Shown here piece by piece: positions 11,790-25,280 of a stretch of 64,000 bases of DNA. The DNA is from Epiperipatus broadwayi (taxonomy: Eukaryota > Onychophora > Udeonychophora > Euonychophora > Peripatidae). The stretch is from positions 2,595,001-2,659,000 of the forward strand of contig JAQFVV010006305.1 of the NCBI GenBank assembly GCA_028023455.1. The letters are read 5' to 3'. Within the stretch, counting starts at the first letter, position 1. The number at the start of each line of letters is the position of its first letter. The notes beneath the pieces were generated by a model, which saw nothing but the letters and a program-made list of their open reading frames with translations, was not told the origin of the DNA and made no database searches. The position numbers were made by a program, and so were the translations under genes.

Positions 11790-12395
11790 TACAGTGATTA
11801 GGGTTAGAAGGCCAAAATAGTGAGATAGAAAAAATTACAGACTTTCTGACTGACATAGATTTTGGGAATTTGAACAAAGAATCCTTAGAGAAGATAAAGA
11901 AAGTGGATACACCAAAGATACAAACAGCAACTATCCAGGAGGATGAAAAGAAAAATTTATATAAAAAGAAATCAACTCACATTGATAATAAATTTATGAG
12001 AGAGAGGAACCACTTTGCATCAATACTGTCCCACAATTTAAGTGTTAGTGGAGGGTTTCCCAGTGATGGCTCTATTGAACACAGGAAGTCAAGTCTGTCA
12101 AAGCAATGGTGTACACTGACTGAAGGAATGAAAGCATTCTCTACTATGCCAGTATGGGCAACTCAAATCATGCTAGAAAGAGGTAAAAAGGCCAAAATAG
12201 AGACTTGTCAACTTTGGCTTGATATTAAGATAGGTTCCACAATAGTAAACATTCATTTCTGATAATGGCAGATCTTATCTAAGACATTGTATTAGGATCC
12301 GATTTCCTAGATAATCACCAAGCCATTATAAATTTATAAAGAGATCTTCACATTGTGTAAGGAAAAACTTTGATTCTTTGATAGGGAGATCCAGG
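11790..12395 (+). pseudogene. Retropepsin-like (aspartic protease) relic of LTR element
   Basis: An open stretch runs from about 11790 to 12262 (SEIEKITDFLTDIDFGNL... to ...WLDIKIGSTIVNIHF) and continues, after stops, as DIVLGSDFLDNHQAIINL. The pair 'IGS..VNI.F' plus 'D(I)VLG.DFL..H...I' is the C-terminal half of Gypsy-type retropepsins (compare the family pattern ILGxDFL). The catalytic DTGA half is not recognisable, so enzyme function is lost. The region upstream is unassigned and may be gag C-terminus. Confidence 0.6.
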
Positions 12396-12639
12396 CTACC
12401 ACAAAGATTAGCTGCATTTAAAGAGCTCTTGACTCAGTATCCCTAGAAAGTAAAGTAAGGGATCACTCAAAATTGAAGGAGATAAAGAGAAATAGGCCAA
12501 AGTGCTAAGAGAAATATATTTTCACACAAAAACAGACTCAGGAAATAATCACAATAAAAATGATTCTAACAGTTTCACACCAGCATGGCTTCATTTTGAG
12601 AACAAGATACTAGTTTTATAAAAACATCACACCAAATGG

Positions 12640-13077
12640 AGTGAGAAATAGTAAATCAGGACCAAGATCATGCCTATGACAGAATGCGATTGGAGCACAT
12701 GGCAGAGAAGAAAGCAAAACAAAATCCATATATTTTTAAAACTGGAGAACAGGTGTGGGTTAGAATGCCACACATTAGTAAGCTATTAGAGAGGCAGTAT
12801 AAATTTTTTTCTATTGTAAGAAGGGCCATTTATTGTAAAAAAGAAAATTGAGGAGAATGCCTTTTTGTTAGAGAATGAGAAAGGAATCAATGGGACCTTT
12901 AATGCAAGGATTTTGAAGATTTATCATGGCACAACAATAAATATACAAAAGAATAGAGGAGCAGTCCAAATGGCCTATGATCAGCCTGGAAAAGAATTAT
13001 ATAATAAGGGAGCTAGGTCCAGAGACAAGCTAATCTGTGTACAACAAAATCCATCCACTAAAATGGAGATAATCTAA
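12640..13077 (+). pseudogene. Integrase C-terminal domain relic
   Basis: One frame reads AYDRMRLEHMAEKKAKQN, then IFKTGEQVWVRMPH, ISKLLERQYKFFSIV and, from 12865 on, LLENEKGINGTFNARILKIYHG. This is the typical end of Gypsy-like integrase: a basic linker, the 'F..G..VW(V/L)R.P' and 'SKL...(W)xGPF.V' small barrel, then 'NxxRLKPYHG'. The upstream catalytic DDE core and H2C2 zinc finger are absent. It lies directly upstream of the 3' LTR. Confidence 0.7.
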
Positions 13078-13262
13078 AGAATATCACTTATATATAAAAG
13101 TTTTTTTTTTATTTGTTTTTGGTATTTTAGGTAATATAGAATACTGAATATTACACAAACATCTCTAGTGCTCCTTAATCAATCACTTTGTTCACTCTCA
13201 AGCAAAATAACTAATGTAATTTTTTTACTTGTTATTTTTAACTGACTGTGGCAATATAAAGC

Positions 13263-15843
13263 TATACATATATACAGTCATATATATGTGGGATTCACAT
13301 TCAATGTGTACTAACCAGTACAGAGACCATAAATCCAACCACAGCGAATATACATTAAATGAAATGGTTATAGATTATACACATGTATATAACATTAAAT
13401 AAATTATAATCATAAATAAAATTTATTAAAAAATAGGCAATTGTAGAAATGATAGAAAAAGATTAATATGAATTATTTAGCTTGTATAAAAAATATTGCA
13501 TCAGCAAATAAAGAAGTTGCTAATGATAAAATCCATTAAATAAGAATTAAATTTAAGAACCCATTAAAACAAGAACTTAACTTAAGAATGCAAATTGTTT
13601 GTGTAACAATAGAGACCAAAATGAAAGATATTTTGTCAACTGAAACAATAAATCGAAATAAAAGGAAGTTAAAAGGGTATAAATAGAGAGGTTTTTTTTT
13701 GTTAGTTGGTTAGTCATTATCTTCTTATGTAATAACAAATTAGACCTAGTGAAATGTATTTTATGCCAAACATGCTTGAGTAAGAGAATTTCTCTTTCCT
13801 CTCACATCTGATCTTAGGCTGGGGTTTGAGAAATTAATCCAGCTGAAGAACCAATGCCTATCTGAAAGGAACATGGACACAGATGACCACTATCAGCAAC
13901 CACCATCATGAATTGGTGACTGTGCCTTAATACCTCTAAGATGGACTCATAATTCATTGCCAGGACAAGCCCACTCTATCTATACATACCCATCTCAGTT
14001 ACAGGTAACTTTTACGTTTATAGTTATATCTATACTATAGTATTTAAATATATTTGCAAATTGTGCCTCAGATATATTTAAGGAGGCTTACATATGTGTA
14101 ATAACAATCGCTAATTTTATTCTTTTCATATGTATTTAGTTATGTATTAGGAGATCATTAGCAAACATCTTAATTTACATGATTTTTTTTTGTTTCTTTT
14201 AAAAGAGAGAGGAACAATTTGTGTTTTCTTATATAATGTGGGATATATACATATATGCATGGGGAAATTGGAAGGTAGATGAATGAGTAAACTTTATTTT
14301 ATTTCTACTTACCTGCGATAATAAATATGGGTATTTTAAAATCATTACAAAAGTTATTTGACTTAAAAATGACTCCATTCACATGCTCCCACGGGGTTGT
14401 TTTATCATTAGAGATTTTTTGAAAGAAAGAGAGAATTAGAATGCATTATTGTAGAATTAATTGACGCGATATTTAATTTTATAGCCAGAATAAAAAAGGC
14501 ATCTCTATCATAGACATGTGCCTCATGTTTTCTTTATATATATGATTCATGTTTAAAAAACACCTCGCGCATATTGCTATCGATATGCATTTTGAATCAA
14601 TCTAAGGGTTGTGAATATATATATGTCTATAAGGGATGTAGTATAAATAAGCATTAATTCTTATTTTGTTTTGTGTAATAGAGTGTACAGTGTAAACAAT
14701 TTATATAAATAATCTCTGTAATATTATTAAATCTATGGACAGAAACTAGCTAAATAATAATTCTCGATAAGTACAGCTAATAATACTAACAATTGCGGAT
14801 ATAATAAGAACTATGTTTAATGTTTGATAAAAAGGGGGAGGGGTGTATAATTATATGTAGTGGATCTTCCCAGTATAGTAATATTCTTGATCATAGATTT
14901 ATATGCATTAACATTATATGGCTTTAAATGTACAGTCATTTGACCACACCCCCAATAATGTATTGCTTGGTGGTTTGTTGGTGTCTTGACATTTACTTAT
15001 TTCTCTTTTATATATAACTTCATTAACTAACATGGGTCTATGGGATATTCAATTATTTGAAAGGTTGGATCCTGCCAATCAGCATAGGAAAATAAATGGA
15101 CATAAGCTATCAAAACTTCTTTCCTGAACATGGGTCATGCTGAGTCGAATGGGTTACTTTCTCTAACCATAGATAAGAAGTGAAGTAGCTATCCAATGTT
15201 AAGTGGTATTATAATGAAATCATCATGTTTTGAGACTGGCATTCTTCAAATATATTTAATCACCAAATAGCACAATATTTTACTACTTTATTTTATTTAT
15301 GCCTTTCTTCATATGATCGATGCATTACTTGATTAATCTGGAAACATCCATTGGGGAATTATATATATAAATTTATGTATGAATGAGGCTATGTTCAAAT
15401 TCAGCCTATGGTTTATTTAGCTGGTTTAAGCAGGATAATTTTACCCTGTTAGAGCAATCTTATCACTGTCTCTCTACTAAATAAAAAATGATCTGGATGA
15501 TTGATGATTTATTGTTATTTGTTCTCATTACAAAGATCAGTTGATCTTATATATATATCTGTGGGTACTTTTCTTTCATAAAGAATTTTTATTTAATCAT
15601 TAATAACAATTTTTTTTGTATTAATAATAAACTATAATTTATCATCTGCTTATTACATATATATGTAAACTTGATCATCACATTTTAGGATTCCTTTAGA
15701 GTCTTATCTCAACCTAACCACCAGGCTACATTAAGAAAATTAACTCCCATGAGATTGTGATCTGGAGGAGTATGTGATGTTCGAACCCCCTCAACCTATA
15801 TCTCTAGGTCAGGTTAAAGCAGCTATACTTTCTGATCATTACA
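13263..15843 (+). repeat. 3' LTR (about 2.58 kb)
   Basis: Colinear with the 5' LTR at roughly 85-90% by eye. It lacks the two insertions seen in the 5' copy and has its own small deletions near 13860. The divergence suggests an old insertion. The TATA box is retained at 13678-13686. Confidence 0.75.
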
Positions 15844-18456
15844 GTATATAGATAATATTTAATGAGATGTTCAATATGCATAATGTTACAGAGTTTATTA
15901 TGTAATGTTATAGATGATAATACCACTGAATTAGTGCAGTGCAGATATTAAAAGTAAGCTGACAAAGTGATCATTCTTTGTTTGACACATTCTATTATTT
16001 GTCAATGAGTCAAATGTTCCTACAGTAAGCATAAATTAAAATATAAAGACTGTATACTAGAGTTATTATATAGCTATTAAAATCTGGTTGGTTTGGATTC
16101 AAAACTTTAGGATGTTGTTATTTTAAATCATTAATGGAATAGTTTAAGAATTAAAGATGAATGCTGGTTTGTATGTACACACTCCCTCTTGATAAAAACT
16201 AACAGTGTAAAATCTAGTTTTGGGATTTAAATATAGCACTACTATCTATTGTTCTTTCTTTGCTCAGATTTATAATAAATGATTACAGAGTAAAATAAAT
16301 AATGAAATCGTGCTTCAAATGCAGATATTTAGAATGAATTTAAATATTTCTGCTTATAGAAATTAAGGCAAAGAGAAGCCATCAAAATTTTTTAACAGAC
16401 TTATATGGTTAGCTGATTTATAAGAACAGCATCCATACATGATATAAAAAAGAAATAGATCTTTGGAGAGATTAATAGATGATGATATGTGATTACTATT
16501 TCTAGATATTGAGTAAGAAGTTTTTTTTCCTGAATGACTGATAAAGCAATAGTGCCAAAACGTAATATGCACAAATTTTTCAAAGTTCACACATAGCATA
16601 ACAAAGAAAAGTTAAGTGAAAATGATTTTGATCAGGCAAAATGGATTATATAACAATAATTCTGGTATGTTTGGCAATGAGCCTGTTTTATGAAAAGTGG
16701 AATAAATTACAGAAATCACACTAATAGACTCAGTACAATACAGATTAAAAGAAAGAAAAGCCAACATTATTAATAATTTGATGTGAAATTTGTTCTACAA
16801 TGCAGGACTTAGGGATCATTTAGCATATACACAAGGTAAATTATTCAGTTCTAACCTTCTTATAAATATTGAAGAGATTGTCTTTTTTTGTGGCAATATG
16901 AAAATAAATACAAGCTGAAAACAGACTACTTTTTATTTTTTGTTCTTAAGTAATTTGGTTCTTTAGTGAGAATACAAATTAATGAATTGATAAGTTTGTC
17001 CGCTGAGAAAAAGAAATAAAGTCAGTTTCGTCAGATTAATGGAATTGTCCTGTTCAACTTAGATTTTGAGGGTTGTATGTCACTTGACTATTTCAAACAA
17101 ATCATCATTTGATTATTTATTTTAAAAAACAATCTTTTTAATTAAAATTCTAGCACTATAATAGAATGATGACATATATGAAATTTTTTTTAATAAAATA
17201 TTTACATCAATACATTTATTTGCAAATGATTGCATTTTAATACACATAAATGCAAACAGATTCTTTTTATTTTAAATTTCTTTATTACTTTTGTGAAAGA
17301 AGTATTTAACGGTTTTTTTTTTTTTTTGGCTATAAAATTTACTCTCAAATACGATTATAAAAAAGATGATAAATAAAATTTTAAAATGAAAGGAAAAAAA
17401 ATCACAATAAGCCCAAAGAAATCTAACATTCTTCATGATAGGAACTGATAAGTAAAAGCTAAATATATCTACTGAATTTTTTATTTTTTCACAATATTTA
17501 ACCAAGCAGCAAATTCATAAACTAAAAATAAAGCTCTTATGTCTTGCTTCCATTTTGTTAGTTGCTTCTCTGCTTCTTAATTTTCTTTTCTTGTAAAGTT
17601 TTATTAGAATTTTTGATTAGATCTGCTATTAACATTTAACCAAAGTGCAATCTAATATATCTCCATTTTGTGTGGAAGTTTTTAATATTGATTGCTTGAT
17701 TATTTCACAATAATTACTATTTACTAACCCATTTGTGTTACTTTATATAAGCAAAATTAAATTAAAAATAAAGGAAATAATATTACAATAATTTGTCCAA
17801 AGTTGTATATATAAAAGAAAACAGTGAAATATAATGCTAATACCACATTTCAAAATTCTAAAACTCCATTGAGAATAAAATTGAAGACTAGAATTAGTAA
17901 TCTACAGAAAAAGTTAAACAACAAACATCTCGTGATGATCAAAAAACAAATTAAAAGGCCAATATGTGGATGTGCTTGAAATTTACAGATTGGTTTGCAT
18001 GGTCATCACAAAATTTACCTTTAACTTTGTATTCTTTGGTTTTGTTTTTACTTCTGAAATTAAAATGTTACAACCATTTATGAGTGATGAAGATCTAGAA
18101 AATATAATTTTTAAATATTAATCTACTATTCTAAATTAAAGTTACAGAAAAAATACATTTTAAAAGTAATTCAACAACAATATCATATAAATTTAATTCA
18201 AAATAAGAAAAGTAGATTTTTTAATTTTCATTATTCATTTCCCCCAAGATCTTTCTTATATGCATTTTTGAGATTTCAGCAGTTAAAAATAAAATAATTA
18301 ATCTTAAAACCTAATTACAAAACAAAAGTTTTATTATGAATTAAAAAAACAATTTAAATAGAAATCATCTATTAATATGGAATTAAAATTATACTCCCCT
18401 ATTATTTGCAAAAATGTTAAGTTAAAATTATTTAATAAACTTGATTCATATGTACA
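15844..18456. other. AT-rich DNA, nothing recognised
   Basis: No conserved repeat or coding signal was found. Short open frames near 16363-16599 and 17272-17505 have biased, low-complexity composition and no recognisable motifs. Confidence 0.4.
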
Positions 18457-18872
18457 TATATATAAAGAAATACCTGAAAAACTTTACAATTCTTGAAAAA
18501 ACGAAGTTTGCATTTCAGCTTAATAATTCTTTTATATTGTCTCTGCCATTCCTTAACGATCCACCGTTTTCTAAAATTACTTAAATCCATTGTATTCAAT
18601 TAACCAAAAGTACTTCTGCGGATTTAAGGATTGTTTGTAATAGTTTGTAAACCATTAAATTTATTATTTCAATTATAATTACAATTTTGTTTTTAATTAA
18701 TGCACATTTTTTAAATTTATTTTACATATATTGAAGACAATGGATTTAAGTAATTGGGAAAACGGTGGATCATTAAGGAATGGCAGAAACAATGTAAAAG
18801 AATTATTAAGCTGAAATGCAAACTTTGTTTTTTCAAGAATTGTAAAGTTTTTCAGGTATTTCTTTATATATA
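18457..18872. mobile_element. Foldback (MITE-like) element with about 137-bp arms
   Basis: The left arm 18457-18595 and right arm 18737-18872 are inverted copies at about 93% by eye. Outer ends are 'tatatataaagaaatacctg' and its complement; inner ends are 'attacttaaatccattgt' and its complement. A central spacer of about 140 bp is non-coding. The TATATA ends make a TA TSD possible, but it cannot be delimited. Confidence 0.75.
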
Positions 18873-18884
18873 TCGTTAAAAATC

Positions 18885-19435
18885 AGTCATCATTTAGACA
18901 ATCCCAATATCAATAACAATGAACAATTTCAAATTGTTGTCAAGGCAACCTTTTAACAGTAAAAATGGAATCCCACTATTATTAATGGTCTAATATACTT
19001 ATATAGACTCTAAAGATTGCAACTTGACCACAGAAATTGAAATTATTTATACAAGATTAAAAGTATTGATATAAAGAAGTTTAAATAAAACTCTTTAAAC
19101 AGCTAAATATAACCTATTCTGAATGCAGACTAATAAATAGTTATTTATAATATTATAAACTGCAATTATAAATTTCAAATTGCACCCAAACTATTACTTA
19201 AATAATAAGTACAATAATGCTCAAGCCTAAATGGATTTGTAAGTAATCATTAAAACAGTCAGTACTTAGACAATTCTAATCTCAATAACAATTAATAATT
19301 TAAAACTGTTGTCAAGCAAACCCCTTTTAACAATAATTTTAATCTCTCCAGTCAAGTTGCAATCTTTAGTGCCTATATAAGTATATCAAACCTTTAATAA
19401 AGATGAAATTTCACCTTTATTGTTAAAAGGAGATA
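18885..19435 (+). repeat. Repeat family E, copy 1, with direct ends
   Basis: Colinear with 51765-52235. The shared block 'cttagacaat.c.aat.tcaataacaat...tgtcaagg.aa.c.cttttaacaat' occurs at both ends of the copy (about 18893 and 19263), so the copy consists of about 1.4 units of roughly 370 bp. No coding potential or hammerhead core was found. Confidence 0.5.
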
Positions 19436-20539
19436 GCCATATTCTACTGATCTTAATTTCATTTTAATTTAAATGTTATTAATAAATTGATATTTCATTA
19501 TTAAAGCTATTCCAATGAATTTATTTAATCCTAAAGTATTATAAATTTTTATATGTTGCATTATATCTCTTGGTCACAGTAATAGTTATAGAGCTTTTGC
19601 AATCTGAGTTGAATTGATACATAATAGTCTGTTATATAAAAATTTATATTTAGTGTTTATAGACATCCTGTTGATGATAATCTTTGATGGCACAAAGGGG
19701 ATATCATTTAAAGTTCATGCACTACATTTTATTTTAATTATTTAAAAAATAAGTTTATAATTGGCTTGTACATTAATGGTACTAATTGGCCAGAGCATTG
19801 ATGATGAACAGCATGTTTTTGTATCCCAGCATTATTGTTTTTATTGTTATATATTCTGATGAATTAACACTTAAGTTTTTACATCCAAATTAATGTTTAA
19901 ATAATCTGTCCCAAGCTGTCAACAGCTAAGTAATTAGCCTTATGTATAATAGACCCATTTTAAATCCAGTCACAAAATTGACTGTTGATTTAATTTTCTT
20001 GTTGATCATTCATGATGATGAATGGTTGTTGCTTTGGTATAATGCTGATGAATTTATTATACTTATTATTAGTTTTGCTGATTGTTCATTTCTCATGCTC
20101 ATTAATTTTATATTTTAATTTTGTCACTGACCTGTGTTTGATGATGATGAGTGTCTTCACTTCAGGTTCAGTCAATGACTCTGTACCATTACAATATATA
20201 TATATATATAATGGTCAGTAATTCTGGAAATTATGATATATAATAATTTACACATACTAAGACATTGATTACCAGTAATGATTGCATTCTATAAAGAAAT
20301 ATAATGTAAGATTATTCTTATATACACTTTTATATTTGTAAGCACAGACGAACCTAGATAAAGATTGTAGAGTATCACCAAACTCATATGCACCTAGAAT
20401 TATATTTATCATAGCTACATACACATGTTTCTTAACATCCTTATACAGATTATTGAACAGCAACAAATGTATAAAACATTGTATATACTATTTATATATA
20501 CTATTGAAATACAAGTATAGTGTCTATACTTAACCTAGA
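19436..20539. other. AT-rich DNA, nothing recognised
   Basis: Only low-complexity frames, for example around 20012-20221, and a short (TA)n at about 20197. No gene or repeat was recognised. Confidence 0.4.
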
Positions 20540-20615
20540 AGTAATTAAAGGAGATTTGAACCAAGAGTGGATGTCTGTGGAAGCTTGAAAGTCTGGGTTC
20601 AAATCCCTTTAATTA
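20540..20615. repeat. Hairpin with tRNA B-box-like end
   Basis: Arms 'gtaattaaaggagatttgaacc' (20540-20562) and 'gggttcaaatccctttaatta' (20595-20615) are inverted around a loop of about 30 bp. The right arm contains GGGTTCAAATCCC, a good pol III B box. The loop resembles the end of family A units (34100-34140: 'gttgaaggtgctggaaaatctgagttcaaatcc'), so this may be a short end fragment of that family. Confidence 0.45.
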
Positions 20616-21949
20616 TTTATATATACATTTATTATTTATACATTAATGTCTTTTGGTCATGCTAATAAAACAAATTACTACAATTTGATTTACAAATATA
20701 AAACTTCTGCTCTCACAACACATTAATAATTATTGCTAAACATTTATTTGGCTGGAGATTAACATATTTCTATTTTGGATATAATTTTTAGCTTAACAAA
20801 TGATTACTAATAATCATTAATGTAATTATCTTATCAAAGATATGAATGAATACAGGAATTTGGACACTTGGAAATCAATTTCTAGTAATTTGATATTGAT
20901 AAATATTAAACAAATGATAATAGCAAATGTAAGAGATTATGATTTAGGCTAATTCAAAAGCCCGATTCAGTATCAAATTTATAATGAGAGTTGTTTTTTA
21001 TGAGATGTTTTTATTTATATGCTTCGAGAATACGTTAGAATGGAAATTTTAATTCTATCCAATGAAACAAACTAAATATTAAATTAAAATGAAACTTAAT
21101 AAATATATCTTTATTTTTTAGATAGATGAATAATTTATGATAATTCTCATTTTTGCTAACCATTATGTTTAAAGCATTAAATTTTAATTAAGCTTATTAA
21201 AATATAAGTACAAATAAAATATATAGACATTTATTAACACATACTATAATTACATATGCATATTCAAAAAAAAAGATTATTAATAGTTAAATAAAAATAT
21301 TAATTTTTTTTAATGCAAACACAAAATATTAATAAACGCAAAAGCTAACTTCAAAAATTAAATGTCATTTTAAATATAACTACCATTATATCTGCCTATA
21401 TTTGAACCATACTGCTGCAATACATGTTAGTGTGTAAGAACCAAGTGTGTCAAACTTTTCAAAAAAGCCCAGATAAATCAAGATAATATAAGTGTGATAT
21501 GCAATTACCTACATTAATAATAGATTATTTAATTATTGCATCTTAATAATATAAAGAGAATAATAAAGTTTATGATAGAGCTCTAAATATTAAACTCGCA
21601 GCAGAATAAAATTTGCTGTTAATTGAAAGGAGACCCATTGATTCATCTTGGAGGCCTTAAAAAACCAAGCAAATCAAATTTCTAATGTCCACTCCATACA
21701 TTCTTGGCATTGCAGCAGTTATTACTATACATTATTCATATAGAATACAAACATCAACAGAATGCTCACCAGCATATATCAGCCAGTGTGGTGAGTTTAT
21801 TGAATTTTTATCTATAAGTTTAATATTAAGAAGTGACATTGTCTTTTTACTCAGTTGTCTGATAAATCTTAATTGAAATACAAGTTGTTTTCTTGAAGGC
21901 AGACTGAATATGTGAGTGAATGAATTTTTTTCTAAATAGATATTTACAA
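20616..21949. other. AT-rich DNA, nothing recognised
   Basis: No supported feature. Frames around 21685-22007 look like chance frames. Confidence 0.35.
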
Positions 21950-22094
21950 TCATGCTAGATAACACTAAATTATGGGCTTTATTCCTAGGAATATGTACAG
22001 TTCCCATTCAAGTCAGTAGTTCATGGAGAAAGATGGAGAATGCTAAGAATATCCTGATTGTGAATACAAGTTGCCACCTAATGGTGACCTTTTA

Positions 22095-23440
22095 TTTAGG
22101 TACTTATAACTGCAGATCACTTTCAAGTAAAAGAAGAGTGTAAGAATTCTAAGAACTGTTTAATATTAAATGGGACATTATTGGATTTCATGAAGTTGGA
22201 AAAAATAGTGAAGAGACAATTGATGTGAAAGTGGACAGGTGCTGTATTACAAAGGTACAAATAATGGAAGCACTGATGAAATAGATTTATTATATACAAA
22301 TAGTGGAATTATAATTTATGGTATATCAGATAGAGTAGTAAGATTAATTTGTCAAATCAAAGGATGATACCAAATGCAGATACTTCAGGTTAATACACCT
22401 ACAAGTTCTCATTGTGATGAAGAAGTAGAAGATTTTTATATGAATGTGCAAAAGGTTTTTGTTCAGAACAAACAATATTCTAAAATTATTTTAGGTGGCA
22501 TTAATGCTAGAATTGATAAATGATTGGAAGATGAAAGTATTGTGGATATATTTAATTATGGTCATAGAAATAAGAGAGCATATAGATTTGTAATGTTTAA
22601 TCGATTTGCTCAAAATATGAAAATAAAGATTGATTATGAAGAATTAGAAGAAGTTAACAGTTACAAATACCTTGGTCAGATTATTAATACAGATGGAAAC
22701 ATAATGAAGGAAATTAATCATAGAATTAAACTTGGTTGGAGTGCTTTTGGTAGAAATAACTTGATACTAAAAGGAAATATGCCTATGTGTTTGAAAAGGA
22801 TGTTTTTTAACAAATGTGTTTTATCAGTTCTTACTTATGGAACTGTGACTTGGACACTTAATAAAAGAGCAATACAGAGACTTCAGACCACTCAAAGGAG
22901 TATGGAGAGATGTATGTTGGGAGTAACAAAAAGAGATTGAAAATGCAATGTATGGGTAAGACAACAAACAGGTGTTACTGACCTTATTGAAAAAATTAAA
23001 AGATTGAAATGGAGTTGGGCTGGACATATTGTTAGAAGAGATGATAACAGATGGACAATTGAAATTTTAAACTGGATTCCAAGAGATTGTAAAAGACCCA
23101 GAAAGAGTCCACATGTGAGATGGATGGATGAAATAAGAAAATGTGCAGGGGTGTTGTGGAGAAGAGAAGCTAAAGATTGGAGAAGATGAATTAAACTTGG
23201 AGAGACCTTCATCCTGCAGTGGATTGATAATGGTTAATGATGATGATGATGATGATAGATTTGTGAAGTTTGTAAAAAAAAAAAACAACTTTATTTTATA
23301 AATTTTTTTCATTGAGAAAATTGCTAAATGGAAATAAACATGGGAGTATTCAATGAAGGTACAGCAAAATTGAATTACATTTTGATTATCAAAAAAATTT
23401 GTAATTCAAAACTGTAATATTCTAAATAAATTCAACACAG
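22095..23440 (+). pseudogene. RTE endonuclease domain relic, split by insertion
   Basis: The endonuclease of RTE LINEs nicks the target to prime reverse transcription. Visible landmarks are LGTYNCRSL at the N-terminus, an 'EDFYMNVQKVF...IILGGINARI' stretch (the 'GDxNA' position reads GGINA) and YGHRNKRAYRF. After the inserted DNA come DRFVKFV, IEKIAKWK and the 'DYIL..(N)K' region (here NYILI), then TGSDQ in place of the catalytic SDH. Both GDxN and SDH are damaged, and there are several stops, so the domain is inactive. Confidence 0.75.
22592..23254 (+). mobile_element. Nested 5'-truncated RTE insertion (RTE-1)
   Basis: It begins abruptly at the RT thumb (MFNRFAQNMKIKIDYEELEE), reads through YGTVTWTLNKRAIQRLQ and the C-terminal WIPRDCKRPRK region, and ends with TGATGATGATGATGAT. 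It is flanked by a 10-bp TSD 'atagatttgt' (22582-22591 and 23255-23264), which splits the endonuclease of the host RTE at the same codon region. It has two stop changes (about 22938 and 23187) but is otherwise close to the copy at 34650-36680. An open frame crossing the left junction (22524-22940) is a chimera of the two elements. Confidence 0.9.
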
Positions 23441-23494
23441 GAAGTGATCAATGAAGTTAATGTAAAACTAGAGACAAAAAATATTAAGAAAAAT

Positions 23495-25280
23495 AATATT
23501 CAATGTTGATCTTCCTAATCTTCAGAAAGATTTGAATAAATTCAAATTAGAACTTGCAAATTGTTTTAAAATTTTAACAGATTTTGAAGCTATTTCAGAT
23601 TTGAACAAAATTAATAGGATAACTGATATAGAATTAAAAACTGTTATAAAAATAATTGGTACAAGATAGCAGCAATTGACCAGTAAAATTTCTACTAAGA
23701 TGACAATTTATAAAGAAAAGAAGGACTATGAAAGTATATAAAAATAATCTTTTAAAAAGGAATGAATATCTAGAATTTTGTAAAATAGTACAAAAATAGT
23801 TAATAATAATATAAAAATTGTAATTGTGAATGAGCAAAGAAAGCTAAAGAAAAGAAATAAAATCTCAAAAATTTGTAAAACAACATCTTGATGGTGTCAA
23901 GAAAGTTATTTTTGCAATAAGAAGAAAAGATGGACTTATTACTGAAAAGAAAATTGACCTCATGAAATGTGGGGAAGAGTTCTATAAGGAATTATACAGC
24001 AATAAAGAACAAAAAAATGTATCCCTAAGATTTTAAATGAAGAAGTGAGACATGCATCTAAAAGTATGCATAAGGGAAAAGCTCCAGATAATGATGAAAT
24101 TATAATTGTCATTTTAAAAAAAGCAGGTGAAGAAATAGAAAAATTGTTGGCAAGTATTAGATGTTTGCAAGAATGCAGTACTAATAGTAATATTCAAAAA
24201 AAGGTGATAAATGAGATTTAGAAATTCCAGACTTATTTGATTAATTTTGAACAAAATTGGTAATTATAACTCATCTCCAGTGAACTTTGGATTTTAACTA
24301 ACCAAAAGAACAAGCTAGATTTAAAAGTGGGTTAGTATCAATGAATGTGAGTAGGCTGCTATTATGCTTTGGATTTGTAAGTTATGAAAAGACATTAAAA
24401 CATTGGATTATCAAGATATAAACCAAATAACCAGCAATTATTAGATTACATAATGATACTAGAAAGATTAGCATTAAAAAGGGAGTACAACATGGTGATT
24501 CAATATCTCCAAAACTTTTTACAGCAGTTTAACAAGAAGTATTTTGTGATTAAAATAGAAAGTTAAAAGAACAAGATTATGGAAGTCATCTAGGTTTTTC
24601 ATATAATGTATTTGTTTTTGCAAATAATATTTCATCACTTCAGAAAATGTTGCAAGAGTTATCAGGTGAAAGTAAAAAAGTATGACTAAAAGTATATGCT
24701 AAAATGACTAAAGTAATGTTCAATATATTTTCTCAGAAAAAGGAAATAAAGATTGATAATGATGAGTTAGAAGAAGTGAGCAAGTATAAATACCTTGGTC
24801 AGATTATTAATATAGATGGAATCATAATGGTTGAACTTAATCATAGAATTAAACTTGAATGAAGTGTTTTTGGTAGAAATAATTTAATATTAAAATGATA
24901 TATGCCTATGTGTTTGAAGAGAAAGATTTTTACTAAATCAGTATGATCTGAGACATGGTCACTCAACAGAAAAGCAATAAAGAGATTTCAGACCATTTAA
25001 TGAATATGGAGAAGTTGTCTTAGGAGTAATAAAGAGGAATCAAAAACAAAATACATGACTGAGAGAACAAACAGATTGAAAGAATTAATAAGCTGATGTA
25101 GAATTGGATTGGACATACTATTAGAAGAAATGATAATGATTAATTGAAATTTTAACTGGATTCCAAGAAATTGTAAAAGATTTAGAAAAAGATTGTGTGA
25201 GATGAATGGGAGAAGTTAGAGATCAGAGAACTTGATCTAATAGTAATGAGAACTTCATTCTGCAAATGTTTGAAAATGAT
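23495..25280 (+). pseudogene. RTE reverse transcriptase relic
   Basis: It aligns by eye with the better copy at 34650-36680 along its full length: 'LPNLQKDLNKFKLEL', 'KAPDNDEIIIVIL' (for APGNDGI), 'YKYLGQIIN' near 24790 and WTFQ/DHLMNMEKLS-like remnants. The palm FADD region near 24620 reads 'FANNISSL', so the catalytic aspartates are gone. There are many stops and indels. Confidence 0.7.

Noticed and set aside
20012-20221. 69-codon frame with hydrophobic residues as a membrane protein gene
   Set aside because: Ends in a (TA)n run, has TTG/TTA-rich low-complexity composition and no homologous copy or regulatory context.
22524-22940. Single 138-codon protein joining endonuclease and RT
   Set aside because: The join falls on a target-site duplication; it is two nested RTE elements.
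22892-23312. Minus-strand frames across RTE 3' ends (also 4921-5203, 36251-36711 and 34720-35346)
   Set aside because: They are antisense of the RTE C-terminus and RT, and recur wherever that sequence recurs.
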